Assembly: GCA_018971065.1 (NCBI GenBank) | Contig: JAGWVC010000040.1 | Coordinates: forward strand, 1 to 32,817 | Length of the DNA stretch: 32,817 nt | From: Sphingomonadales bacterium | GTDB lineage: Bacteria > Pseudomonadota > Alphaproteobacteria > Sphingomonadales > Sphingomonadaceae | Direction: 5' to 3' | In this document: positions 16,022-23,906 of the stretch, piece by piece | How positions within the stretch are numbered: position 1 is the first letter of the stretch | How the letters are laid out: the number at the start of each line of letters is the position of its first letter | Position numbers and translations under genes: made by a program | Notes under the pieces: model-generated | Database searches by the model: none | Told to the model about the DNA's origin: nothing | Seen by the model: the letters and a program-made list of their open reading frames with translations, nothing else

Positions 16022-17848
16022 TTATTCGGCGGGTTCGCGGAGTTCCTCGACACCCATTGCCTTGCGCAGGGCCTCGGTGGCCGCGTGGTCCACTTCGAGG
16101 TTGTAGTCGTCGAAGTGGCCCTTGATGACGACGCCGTACTTCTCGTGGGCGCGCTTGATGGAGATGTATTCGTCGAGCACGTCTTCCAGCACCGCCTGCG
16201 GATCGCGCAGCAGCGCCGGGCCGAAGCCGCCGCCACCGCCATAAGTGTAGGCGATGACCGCGCCGGGTTCGAGCTGGGCGTTTTCGGCCAGCGGCACCTT
16301 GCGTTCCTTCGCGGTGCCGACATCGAAGCGGTTGGCGTAAGGGCTGGCGTCGTCGCCGCCGCACATGCCGCGCAGCGGGTGATCCTGCGTGACCATCCAG
16401 GCCATTGCCATCGCCGGTTTCAGCACCTGCTTGACGTTGAGGCTGCCCGGCATCCCGCGCCACTGGCCGGGGCCTTCGCTGTCGGTGACCATCTCGCGGC
16501 TCATGCTGATGATCGGGAAGCGGGGTTCGGCATCCTCGGCCTGGGCCAGCAGCAGGTTGCCCAGGGCATTCGGACAGGCGCCCCAGCCGTCAATGCCCTT
16601 GACCGCCGAAGCGTCGTGGGTGCGGGTATCGACGCCCTGTTCCAGCCACATCTGGCCGTCATCGTCGAAGCCGATGACCGCGTTGGGCATGCCCATCTTG
16701 TAGACCTGCGGGGCGGCGCGTTCGGGGACGATGCCCGAGAGCGCGACGCAGACCGCCTCGGTGATTTCGCAGGCCGGGTGGAACGAGCCCAATGCGGCCG
16801 GCTTGTTCGGCGGCGGCTGGGCGATCGAGCCTTCGGGGATGACCAGCTTGACCGCGTTGAAGAAACCCTCGTTCTTGTTGATCGTCGGGTCCATCATCGC
16901 GACAACCTGGGTCATGATGTAGCTGCGGCTGTTCGAGAACGTGTTCCAGACGCCGACCAGTTCGGGACGGTCATCAGTGCCGGTGAGGTCCACCGTGAGC
17001 TGGTCCCCGGCGACGGTGCAGGTGACGTGGACCTTGACGTCCTTGATGCCTTGCGTGTCGGCGTCGATCCAGGTGGTGCCTTCGTAGACGCCGTCGGGCC
17101 AGCCGGACACGACTTCGCGGACGCGGCGTTCGGTCTGGTCTATGTTGTAGTTGATCGCGGCCTTGACCGTGCCGGCACCCCACTTGGCGATCATCTGCTC
17201 AAGCAGGCGGACCGAGTGCTGGACGCCGCCGATCATCGCCGCGAGATCCCCCGCGAAAGTGGGCAGGCGGTTGTTGCGGACGACGAAATCGAAGATGTCG
17301 TGACGACGCTTGCCGCGATGGACGAGCTTGATGCAGGGGAAGGCGAGGCCTTCGGTGTAGATGTCGGTGGCTTCCAGCGTGAAACCGCCCGGGTCCTTGC
17401 CGCCGGTATCGCCCTGGTGGGCCTGAAGGCACTGCACCATGATCAATTCGCCGTCCCCGGAATAGACCGGGGCGTAGACGCAGTAGTCAGGCAGGTGGCC
17501 GCCGCCATAGTCGGGATCGTTGGCCAGGAACACGTCGCCCGGCCCCCATTCGTACTCTTCCTGCTTCATCAGCCCGTAGGCGACTTCGCTCTGGGTGACG
17601 AAGGACAGGTGCGGGGTGCCGATGGCGGCGCCGCCGAGGCGGCCGTGCGCGTCGGCGATGGCGCCGTTGCGTTCGTTCGACTGGTTGATGATCGCCGACG
17701 AGGCAGCGCGGCCGAGGTGAGTGGCGGCCTCGATGCAGATGGTTTCCATCGCGCCGCGAATGATCGTCGCGGTGACCGAATCGATGGGGCTGTTGGTGGG
17801 CAGCGGCGCCTTGCGCGCGGCGAGCAGGCGGTTCAGTTCATAGGACAT
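16022..17848 (-). CDS. Hydantoinase B/oxoprolinase B-type subunit
   Basis: A 608-residue HyuB-family protein, the partner of the A subunit encoded downstream. ATG 17848 has an AAGGA nine bases upstream. The family is recognised by GPGDVFLANDPDYGGGHLPDY (an Asp-rich, His-containing segment), RNNRLPTFAGDLAAMIGGV, the SEGPGQWRGMPG stretch and the glycine-rich TYGGGGGFGPALLRDP near the end. In acetophenone and acetone carboxylases and in hydantoinases the A and B subunits form a complex, so the two genes very probably work together. The reaction is unknown. It is divergent from an aminotransferase gene, with a GC-rich 11-bp dyad between them. Confidence 0.9.
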   Translation of the reverse strand: MSYELNRLLAARKAPLPTNSPIDSVTATIIRGAMETICIEAATHLGRAASSAIINQSNERNGAIADAHGRLGGAAIGTPHLSFVTQSEVAYGLMKQEEYEWGPGDVFLANDPDYGGGHLPDYCVYAPVYSGDGELIMVQCLQAHQGDTGGKDPGGFTLEATDIYTEGLAFPCIKLVHRGKRRHDIFDFVVRNNRLPTFAGDLAAMIGGVQHSVRLLEQMIAKWGAGTVKAAINYNIDQTERRVREVVSGWPDGVYEGTTWIDADTQGIKDVKVHVTCTVAGDQLTVDLTGTDDRPELVGVWNTFSNSRSYIMTQVVAMMDPTINKNEGFFNAVKLVIPEGSIAQPPPNKPAALGSFHPACEITEAVCVALSGIVPERAAPQVYKMGMPNAVIGFDDDGQMWLEQGVDTRTHDASAVKGIDGWGACPNALGNLLLAQAEDAEPRFPIISMSREMVTDSEGPGQWRGMPGSLNVKQVLKPAMAMAWMVTQDHPLRGMCGGDDASPYANRFDVGTAKERKVPLAENAQLEPGAVIAYTYGGGGGFGPALLRDPQAVLEDVLDEYISIKRAHEKYGVVIKGHFDDYNLEVDHAATEALRKAMGVEELREPAE

Positions 17849-17927
17849 GGCGCTTGGTCCTTCTCTCGTCGGCGTCCTCTGGCGGTAGCCGGTTCCGGGC
17901 TATCCTTGTGCTTCGGGATAGGCGAGG

Positions 17928-17961
17928 GCCGCGCGCGCCTTCTCGACAAAGCGCGCGCGGC
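17928..17961. promoter_or_regulatory. 11-bp dyad between hyuB and the aminotransferase gene
   Basis: A perfect inverted repeat GCCGCGCGCGC / GCGCGCGCGGC with a 12-base spacer lies in the 152-base gap between the two divergent genes, 80 bases from the hyuB start and 39 bases from the aminotransferase start. A second, smaller dyad (CTATCC / GGATAG) lies near 17900-17922. Either could be an operator or a leader hairpin; no promoter elements stand out. Confidence 0.35.
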
Positions 17962-18000
17962 AACCGATAGTTGGCGCGCGAAATCGATGGGGAATACGCG

Positions 18001-19164
18001 GTGACATTGGGACATCCGGTCTATGCCGGGATGGGGCGGACGATCTTCGACCACATGTCGGGGCTGGCGCGCGAGCTGGGCGCGATCAACCTGGGACAGG
18101 GTTTTCCGGAAGGACCAGAACCACAGGAACTGGTCGAGGCGGCGGTGCGGGGCTTGCGCGAGAAGTCTAACCAGTATCCGCCTTCGGCCGGAGTGCCGGA
18201 GCTGCGCGATGCCATCGCGGCATTTTATGCGCGGCGGCAGGGGCTGGATCTGCGCCGCGAGAACGTGATCGTGACATCGGGCGCGACCGAGGCGATTGCC
18301 TGCGCGGTGCTGGCGCTGGTGCAGCCGGGCGACGAGGTGCTGCTGTTTGCGCCGGCCTATGATGCCTATGCGCCGATGGTGCGGCGCTGTGGGGGCGTTC
18401 CCGTGTTCGTGCCGCTGCGACCGCCTGCGTGGGGCTATGACGAGGCGGCGATCCGGGGGGCGATCACCCCGCGAACGCGGGTGGTGATGCTGAACGATCC
18501 GCTGAACCCGATGGGGACGGTGGCGAAGGCGGCGGAGCTGGCGATGCTGGCGCGGGTGTGCGTGGAACATGGCCTGCTGGCGATCTGCGACGAGGTTTGG
18601 GAGGAAGTGCGGTTCGACGGGGTGCGCCATGCCTCGCTGATGGCCGAGCCGGGGATGGCCGACCGGGTGGTGAAGATCGGTTCGGCGGGCAAGTTGTTCG
18701 GGATGACCGGGTGGAAGATCGGCTGGATGCTGGCCGGCGGGGAACTGGCCGCGCTGGTGGCGCGGGCGCACCAGTTCGTGACGTTCACCACGCCCCCTGC
18801 CCTGCAATGGGCGGTGGCCGAGGGGCTGGGGTTTGGCGAGGACTGGTTTGCCGCGCAGGCGGCGGTGCGGGCGGCGCAACGGGCGCGGTTGAAGGACGGG
18901 CTGGCGAGGGCGGGCTTCGCGGTGATGGACAACGCGGCGACGTGGTTCGTGTGCGTGGACCTGGCGGCGTCGGGGATCGGGCTGGACGACACGGTGTTCA
19001 GCGAGCGGGCGGTGCGCGAGGCCGGGGTGGCGAGCATTCCGGTTTCGGCGCTGTACGAGGAGGCGGATGCGCCGAAGGGGTTTGCCCGGCTGTGCTTCAC
19101 CAAGCCCGACGAGCAGATCGACCGGGCGGTGGAGCGGCTCGCGGGGTTTCGGGGAAAGCTGTAA
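18001..19164 (+). CDS. PLP-dependent aminotransferase, class I/II
   Basis: A 387-residue fold-type I aminotransferase. GTG 18001 is preferred because GGGGA precedes it by about eight bases; TTG 17971 and ATG 18031 are alternatives in frame. Visible features: NLGQGFPEG (30-38, substrate side), TSGATEAI (92-99, PLP phosphate contact), LNDPLNPMG (164-172, in place of the usual NTPHNPTG), CDEVWEEVRFDG (196-207, the Asp that binds the PLP ring nitrogen), and SAGKLFGMTGWKIGW (228-242) with Schiff-base Lys231. FARLCF near the end holds the carboxylate-binding Arg. The subgroup is that of YbdL/kynurenine-type and methionine aminotransferases, but substrate preference cannot be read from the sequence. 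Confidence 0.9.
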   Translation: MTLGHPVYAGMGRTIFDHMSGLARELGAINLGQGFPEGPEPQELVEAAVRGLREKSNQYPPSAGVPELRDAIAAFYARRQGLDLRRENVIVTSGATEAIACAVLALVQPGDEVLLFAPAYDAYAPMVRRCGGVPVFVPLRPPAWGYDEAAIRGAITPRTRVVMLNDPLNPMGTVAKAAELAMLARVCVEHGLLAICDEVWEEVRFDGVRHASLMAEPGMADRVVKIGSAGKLFGMTGWKIGWMLAGGELAALVARAHQFVTFTTPPALQWAVAEGLGFGEDWFAAQAAVRAAQRARLKDGLARAGFAVMDNAATWFVCVDLAASGIGLDDTVFSERAVREAGVASIPVSALYEEADAPKGFARLCFTKPDEQIDRAVERLAGFRGKL

Positions 19165-19171
19165 GCAAAAC

Positions 19172-19321
19172 GTTTCACGCAGAGGCCGCAAAGAGTCGCA
19201 GAGCCGTCAGTGCCATCCAGCGAAGCCGCGCGTCACTTCTTGCGCAGCGCCTGCTGAAATTGCACGAAGCCTGCGGCGCAAAATGCCGGCTCTGCGCACC
19301 TCTGCGGCCTTTGCGTGAAAC
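19172..19321. repeat. 150-bp element with 32-base imperfect terminal inverted repeats
   Basis: The left arm 19172-19203 and the right arm 19290-19321 are inverted copies of each other: the outer ten bases (GTTTCACGCA) match exactly, as do AGGCCGCA and the inner CGCAGAG, with a few mismatches between. The 86-base interior has no gene. The arms look like the TTTCACGCAGAGGCGCAGAG sequence found between genes in many bacteria. The element fills the gap between two convergent genes, so it may also act as a two-way terminator. No target-site duplication was recognised. Confidence 0.7.
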
Positions 19322-19330
19322 TCTTGTTCT

Positions 19331-21301
19331 TCAGGCGCTGACCTTCAGCGCTAGCCGGACGCTGCGGCCGGGGGCGATGACGAGGTCCTTGTTGAGCGCG
19401 GCGGCGTTGCGTTCCGCCGCGTTGGTCAGGTTCTGGCCGGAGAGGACCAGTTCGATGCCGCGATTGGCCTTGAACGGGCGCAGCGCGACATGCGCGTCGA
19501 GCGTGGTGTAGCCGGGGGTGGCGGTGTCGAACGCGCCGGGATCGTTCTGGGCGGCGACGCGGGTGACGGTGAGGCCGGCGTCGAGCGGGTCGCTTTGCCA
19601 GTCCAGCCCGCCGCCGATGCGCCACGGCGGGATGCGCGGCACGTTGGCGCCGCTGGCCAGCGTGGCGCGGGTGACGTCGCCGAACGCCTTGAGCGTGAGG
19701 GTGTGGCTGTCGGCGTGGATCAGGTCGAAGCCGGCGGTGCCTTCGATGCCCCGGAAGCGGGCGTTCTGCTGGCGGTAGTTCAGTTCGCGCAAGTCGCCGC
19801 CGGCACACAGGCCGTCGCTGGTGCAGGTGCGGCCGGTAAGATCGCCGTAGATGTAGCCCTTGAACCAGTTGGCATAGACGCTGCCGTCGAGCCGGAGGCG
19901 GCCGGTGCGGATGCGCAGCGACAGTTCCAGCGCGTGGGCGCGTTCGGGGGTGAGGGTGGGGTTGCCGGTCTCGTAAGTCTGCGGGCCATCGTGCGGGCCG
20001 CGCGCGTAAAGTTCGGTGATGGCGGGGGCGCGGGCGGTGGTGGAGGCGGTGAGGCCGAGCTTGACCGCCGTGACCGGCTGCCACAGCAGGCCGAGCGCGG
20101 CGCTGAGCGGGGTGTAGCCACGCGTGGTGAGGGTGCCGTTCAGGGGCGTTCCCTGCTCGGTCAGGTGTTCGACGCGGCCCGACAGTTCGGCGTGGAGGGT
20201 GTGGCTGAGCTTGCTGTCGAGGAACAGGTAGCCGGCCAGGTTCTGCGTCACTGTCGGCAGCAGGTACGAGGCGGCATCGCCCAGCGCGGAGAAGGCGCGG
20301 TGCTGGTATTCGACGCCGATCGCGCTGTTCTGGATGGGGCCAAGGCGGCCCAGCAGCAATTCGGCGCGGCCGTCCCATTCCTTGTTCCGGAAGGTGGCGT
20401 TGACGGTGCCGTCGGGGTTCTTTTCCTGATGCTGGTAGGTGCCGTAGCTGCCGTCGATCTTCAGCGTTTGCAGCAGACCGTTGCCGAGATCGAACAGCGA
20501 GCGGGTGATCAGCTTGGTCTGCTTCATGGTGATGTAGGTGACGTCGCTGGGGACGCCGTAATCGGCGTTGTACTGGGTGACGGCGAGGCCGATGCGGCTG
20601 GTGCCGCCGCCGGGGAAATAGCTGGCACCGGCCGAGGCGCCGTGGCCGTGGAAGAAGCTGTTGGCCTGCGTGCCCAGCGGCGTGTCGTAATCGCCGGCGT
20701 GGCGGATGAAGCCATCGGCATGGAGCGCGAGATTGCCGGCCCGGGCATCGACGAGGGCGGAGCCTTGCGCGGTATCGCCCGAGGAGCCGTAGCTGGCGGT
20801 CACTTCGCCCGAAAGCCGGTCAGGCAGGGCCAGCGGCACGCGGTTGTTGATGGCGTTGACGACGCCGCCGATCGCCTGGCTGCCATAGCGCAGGGTGCCA
20901 GCGCCACGGATCACCTCGATGCTGCGCGCGGCAAGCGGATCGAGCGGGACGCCGTGATCGGGGCCGATGTCGGAGACGTCGGAACTGGAGGTGCCGTCCT
21001 CCAGCATCCGCACGCGGGTGGCGTCCATGCCGCGAATGATGGGGCGGGAGGCGCCGGTGGCGAAGCCGGTGCTGGCGATGCCGGGGACATCGGACAGGGC
21101 ATCGGCAAGGCTGGCGCCGCCTTTGGAAAGGATGGCCTGGGCATCGACATGCGCGGTGATCGCGGGGGTATCGTCGCGGCCGTGGCCGAACGGGCTGGCG
21201 GTGACGACGATGACGTTCTGGTCGGCAGGCGGGGCGTCTTCGGCGTGCGCGGCCGCGGGAAGGAAGGCCAGCAGGCTGGCGCCGAGATACAGCGATTTCA
21301 T
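19331..21301 (-). CDS. TonB-dependent outer-membrane receptor, ZnuD-like
   Basis: A 656-residue outer-membrane beta-barrel protein that imports a ligand using TonB energy. ATG 21301 gives a clear signal peptide (about 1-20, ending AAAHA) and a TonB-box-like VIVVTASP soon after. The plug (about 45-160) contains RPIIRGMDATRVRMLEDG, ADH-like GPDHGVPLDPLAARSIEVIRG and TLRYGSQAIGGVVNAINNR. The PDHGVPLDP/IEVIRG run resembles the zinc receptor ZnuD rather than typical siderophore receptors. HGHG in an extracellular loop region would suit metal binding. The protein ends in VSA rather than an aromatic residue, unusual for a barrel of the BamA pathway. It follows the DUF2946-like gene after 32 bases, in the same direction. 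The ligand is inferred. Confidence 0.88.
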   Translation of the reverse strand: MKSLYLGASLLAFLPAAAHAEDAPPADQNVIVVTASPFGHGRDDTPAITAHVDAQAILSKGGASLADALSDVPGIASTGFATGASRPIIRGMDATRVRMLEDGTSSSDVSDIGPDHGVPLDPLAARSIEVIRGAGTLRYGSQAIGGVVNAINNRVPLALPDRLSGEVTASYGSSGDTAQGSALVDARAGNLALHADGFIRHAGDYDTPLGTQANSFFHGHGASAGASYFPGGGTSRIGLAVTQYNADYGVPSDVTYITMKQTKLITRSLFDLGNGLLQTLKIDGSYGTYQHQEKNPDGTVNATFRNKEWDGRAELLLGRLGPIQNSAIGVEYQHRAFSALGDAASYLLPTVTQNLAGYLFLDSKLSHTLHAELSGRVEHLTEQGTPLNGTLTTRGYTPLSAALGLLWQPVTAVKLGLTASTTARAPAITELYARGPHDGPQTYETGNPTLTPERAHALELSLRIRTGRLRLDGSVYANWFKGYIYGDLTGRTCTSDGLCAGGDLRELNYRQQNARFRGIEGTAGFDLIHADSHTLTLKAFGDVTRATLASGANVPRIPPWRIGGGLDWQSDPLDAGLTVTRVAAQNDPGAFDTATPGYTTLDAHVALRPFKANRGIELVLSGQNLTNAAERNAAALNKDLVIAPGRSVRLALKVSA

Positions 21302-21333
21302 GGGTAGATGCTCCGGCCCGGATTGGCGGGCGG

Positions 21334-21717
21334 TCAGAAGGCGGGTTGGGGCGTTCGGACGGGGAGCGAGGGGGGCGCGCGGCTGCGCCAGGGGATGGGG
21401 GCGGCAAGGCCCGGTTGCGGGGTGGCGCGGACGGCAAGCAGCAGGAATGTGGCGAGCAGCGCCAGCGCGACGATCGGCGCGTCGGTGAGCAGGTAGTGGC
21501 CGGACAGCCGGGCTTCCTGGCAAAGTGCGCAATGGTCCGCCGCGTGGGGCTTGGCGTGCGATTTTACGGGATTGGCGACGCAGGTGGGCGCCGGGGCGTG
21601 GCGGTGCGCCTGGACGGCGATGCTTTGCCCGATGAGCGCCAGCGACAGCAGCAACAGCAGCGCCTGCCAGAGGCCGCGATGGCGACGGGTGTCAAACAGG
21701 GCAGCGATCCCGGGCAT
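21334..21717 (-). CDS. Small membrane protein with His/Cys motif, DUF2946-like
   Basis: A 127-residue protein with two hydrophobic segments (about 17-37 and 80-97). Between them lies a histidine-rich stretch: AHRHAP, then SHAKPHAADHCALCQ with a CxxC-type pair. This layout (a hydrophobic N-terminus, a short His/Cys-rich loop with CALC, a second helix) is that of DUF2946 proteins, small membrane proteins often encoded beside TonB receptors or copper-handling genes. The start at ATG 21717 is the only good candidate in frame (a longer frame needs TTG at 21762). It has no Shine-Dalgarno, because a 25-bp dyad starts two bases upstream, so the mRNA may be leaderless. A metal-linked role together with the receptor is inference. 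Confidence 0.7.
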   Translation of the reverse strand: MPGIAALFDTRRHRGLWQALLLLLSLALIGQSIAVQAHRHAPAPTCVANPVKSHAKPHAADHCALCQEARLSGHYLLTDAPIVALALLATFLLLAVRATPQPGLAAPIPWRSRAPPSLPVRTPQPAF

Positions 21718-21718
21718 T

Positions 21719-21743
21719 GCGGATGTTACATAGTTACATCCGC
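21719..21743 (-). promoter_or_regulatory. 25-bp dyad operator/promoter of the DUF2946-TonB pair
   Basis: GCGGATGTTAC-ATA-GTTACATCCGC has 11-base arms with a single mismatched pair around three bases. It ends one base before the ATG at 21717. Read on the minus strand it contains TATGTA, a possible -10 box about nine bases before the ATG, with GTGACG 17 bases further upstream as a possible -35. A repressor bound here would cover the promoter. The TGTTAC...GTTACA core resembles Zur/Fur-type boxes; this is a suggestion only. Confidence 0.55.
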
Positions 21744-21774
21744 GCCGCGCGTCACTACGCAATCGGACGCAACG

Positions 21775-22515
21775 TCATCGGTCTATCGCGTATGTGACGG
21801 TGCCGGTCGCGTGGATCGAGCGGTGCAGCAGGACGACATCGCCGCCGGCGGTCTGGCAGCGGGTGAGCACCGACAGCGCCGGCGAGCCGGTGGCGACGCC
21901 GAACGTGGCGGCCTGCGCGGCGGGCATGGGAATGGCGCTGGTGGCGCGGGTGATGCGCGTGATGCGGGTGCCGGACAGGTCTTCGAGCAGCGGGATCAGC
22001 GGACCGACGTGGCGCGGCAACATGCGGGCGACGGCGGCATGGGCGGGGAGGATCAGGTAATCGTTCCAGCAGGTGGGATGGTCATCGTCGGCATCGTGGC
22101 GCCAGCCGGCGAGGTGGAGCCAGCGTTCGCCCTGTTCAAGCCCGGTTTGGGCGGCGAGATCGGCGGAAACGGCGACTTCCTCGCTGGCCTGGACCACCAG
22201 ACGGGTGCCCAGCATGTAGTCGAAGAAATCGGTGGCGATGGTGGCGTGAAGTGGCTCCTGGGCGTGGGCGGCGGGTTCGGCCACGGTCGGCCGGCTGCCC
22301 GGCCTCGAGGCGATCAGCCCGTCGTTGCGGAGCTGGCGCAGCGCATCGCGGATGGTGTGGCGGCTGACCTGAAAGCGGCGGCACAGATCATCCTCGGTGG
22401 GGATGCGCGTGCCCGGCGCGTAGATGCCGCGTTCGATGGCGGTGCGCAGCGTGGCGGCGACCTGGGCATAGAGCGGCAAGCCATCGCCGGGAGAGGGTGC
22501 AGTGGAACGCGGCAT
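21775..22515 (-). CDS. GntR-family regulator, HutC/UTRA type
   Basis: A 246-residue transcription factor. ATG 22515 was chosen because the winged helix begins soon after it; the frame stays open far upstream but overlaps the divergent permease. The GntR DNA-binding domain occupies about residues 13-78 (PLYAQVAATLRTAIERG, then IPTEDDLCRRFQVSRHTIRDALRQL and the wing GLIASRPGSRPTV). The remaining ~160 residues fit a UTRA ligand-binding domain (ERWLHLAGWRHD, LSGTRITRITRATSAIP). UTRA regulators sense small metabolites such as sugars, nucleosides or histidine derivatives. Two palindromes in the 145-base gap to nupC are candidate operators, so it most likely controls itself and the permease operon. 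Confidence 0.88.
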   Translation of the reverse strand: MPRSTAPSPGDGLPLYAQVAATLRTAIERGIYAPGTRIPTEDDLCRRFQVSRHTIRDALRQLRNDGLIASRPGSRPTVAEPAAHAQEPLHATIATDFFDYMLGTRLVVQASEEVAVSADLAAQTGLEQGERWLHLAGWRHDADDDHPTCWNDYLILPAHAAVARMLPRHVGPLIPLLEDLSGTRITRITRATSAIPMPAAQAATFGVATGSPALSVLTRCQTAGGDVVLLHRSIHATGTVTYAIDR

Positions 22516-22551
22516 TGCTTGAGGAGTGCTTCCCGCCCGTGGTTTGGACAC

Positions 22552-22563
22552 GTTGCTAGCAAC
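22552..22563. promoter_or_regulatory. Candidate GntR operator 1 (perfect palindrome)
   Basis: GTTGCTAGCAAC is a perfect 12-bp palindrome 36 bases upstream of the regulator start and about 97 bases upstream of the permease start. Its GT...TA...AC layout is reminiscent of HutC-type operators (consensus GT-N-TA-N-AC) with wider spacing. It shares the core CTAGCA with candidate operator 2. Confidence 0.5.
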
Positions 22564-22611
22564 CGGGCATTCCGGGCACAAGCGCCCCCTGCCCTCTCGA
22601 CGACGCGCCTG

Positions 22612-22633
22612 CGGGACACTAGCATTTGTCCCG
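22612..22633. promoter_or_regulatory. Candidate operator 2 in front of the nucleoside permease
   Basis: A 22-base dyad with perfect 7-bp arms CGGGACA / TGTCCCG and an 8-base centre containing CTAGCA. It ends 27 bases before the permease ATG, where a repressor would block transcription or its start. It could instead be a leader hairpin. Confidence 0.4.
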
Positions 22634-22660
22634 AACGGTAAACCGGGGGACGCGCTGCCC

Positions 22661-23896
22661 ATGTCGATATTGATGAGTCTGGCCGGGATCGTGCTGATCC
22701 TGGCGCTGGCGGCACTGTTGTCGAGCGACCGGCGGGCGATCCGGCCGCGCGTGGTGGGGGCGGCATTCGCGCTGCAGGCCGGGTTTGCCGCGCTGGTGCT
22801 GTACTTTCCGCCGGGCAACCGGGCGTTGCAGTTCGTATCGGGCGGGGTGGCCAGCCTGCTGGGCTATGCCCATGCCGGGGTGGAATTCCTGTTCGGCAAC
22901 CTGGCCAGGCCCGAAATCGGCGGGACCAGCTTCGCGATCGCGGCGCTGCCGGTGATCATCTTCTTCGCGGCGCTGATCTCGATCCTCTACTATGTCGGGA
23001 TCATGCAGCTTGCCATTCGCTGGATCGGCGGGGCGCTGGAGAAAGTGACCGGGATCAGCCGGATCGAATCGCTGTGCGCGGCATCGAACATCTTCGTCGG
23101 CCAATCGGAAGCGCCGCTGGTGATCCGGCCCTATCTGGCCAGCCTGACCCCGCCCGAGCTGTTCTGCGTGATGACCGTGGGCATGGCCGGCGTGGCGGGG
23201 ACGATTCTGGCGGCTTATGCCAGCATGGGCATCCGCATCGATTACCTGGTGGCGGCGGCGTTCATGTCGGCGCCGGGCGGCATCTGCATGGCGAAGATCG
23301 TGATGCCCGATCCGAAAGGCGCGCCGATCGACGAGCCGGAAGAGCGGGCGGTGATCGCGGTGGAGAACGAGGACGCGCCGGCGAACATCATCATGGCCGC
23401 CAGCGAGGGCGCGCAGACCGGCGTGAAGCTGGCGGTGGCGGTGGGCGCGATGGTGCTGGCGTTCGTGGCGCTGGTGGCGCTGGCGAACGGGCTGTTTTCC
23501 GCCGTGGGCGGGTGGTTCGGGCACCCCGAGCTGTCGTTCCAGATGTTGCTGGGCTATGTCTTTGCCGGCGTGTTCCGGCTGATCGGCGCGCCCGACTGGG
23601 CCGAGGCGATGCGCGCCGGCGGCATGTTCGGGACCAAGCTGGTGCTGAACGAGTTCGTCAGCTTCATCGACCTGGGGCAGGCAAAGGACCTTTCGGCGCG
23701 GACGGTGGCGGTGATCACCTTTGCGCTGTGCGGATTTGCCAATTTCAGCTCGATCGCGATCCAGATGGCGGTGACCGGCAGTCTGGCGCCGAACCAGCGG
23801 CCGGTGATTGCGCGGCTGGGATTCAAGGCGCTGGCCGCCGGGGCATTGGCCAACCTGATGAGCGCGGCGCTGGCCGGGTTGTTTTTGGGACTTTGA
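22661..23896 (+). CDS. Concentrative nucleoside transporter (CNT/NupC family)
   Basis: A 411-residue inner-membrane permease that takes up nucleosides with protons or sodium. ATG 22661 has GGGGGA about ten bases upstream; the frame is open earlier but without support. About nine to ten hydrophobic segments are visible. CNT signatures are GQSEAPLVIRPYL (about 147-159, the ligand-binding loop with conserved Gln-Ser-Glu-Ala), MAGVAGTILAAYASMG, SAPGGICMAKI, LVLNEFVSFIDL and CGFANFSSIAIQ. The residues Glu149 and the NEF/FSS motifs are those known to contact nucleoside in CNT structures. It is divergent from the GntR regulator and followed after ten bases by a nuclease gene. Confidence 0.93.
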   Translation: MSILMSLAGIVLILALAALLSSDRRAIRPRVVGAAFALQAGFAALVLYFPPGNRALQFVSGGVASLLGYAHAGVEFLFGNLARPEIGGTSFAIAALPVIIFFAALISILYYVGIMQLAIRWIGGALEKVTGISRIESLCAASNIFVGQSEAPLVIRPYLASLTPPELFCVMTVGMAGVAGTILAAYASMGIRIDYLVAAAFMSAPGGICMAKIVMPDPKGAPIDEPEERAVIAVENEDAPANIIMAASEGAQTGVKLAVAVGAMVLAFVALVALANGLFSAVGGWFGHPELSFQMLLGYVFAGVFRLIGAPDWAEAMRAGGMFGTKLVLNEFVSFIDLGQAKDLSARTVAVITFALCGFANFSSIAIQMAVTGSLAPNQRPVIARLGFKALAAGALANLMSAALAGLFLGL

Positions 23897-23906
23897 TCCA
23901 GCCGTG

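Noticed and set aside
16085..18004. 639-codon plus-strand open frame opposite hyuB
   Set aside because: Antisense shadow without motifs; hyuB on the minus strand has strong family signatures.
19490..21307. 605-codon plus-strand open frame opposite the TonB receptor
   Set aside because: Low-complexity Gly/Ala/Val/Glu composition typical of antisense frames; the minus strand encodes a recognisable receptor with signal peptide and plug.
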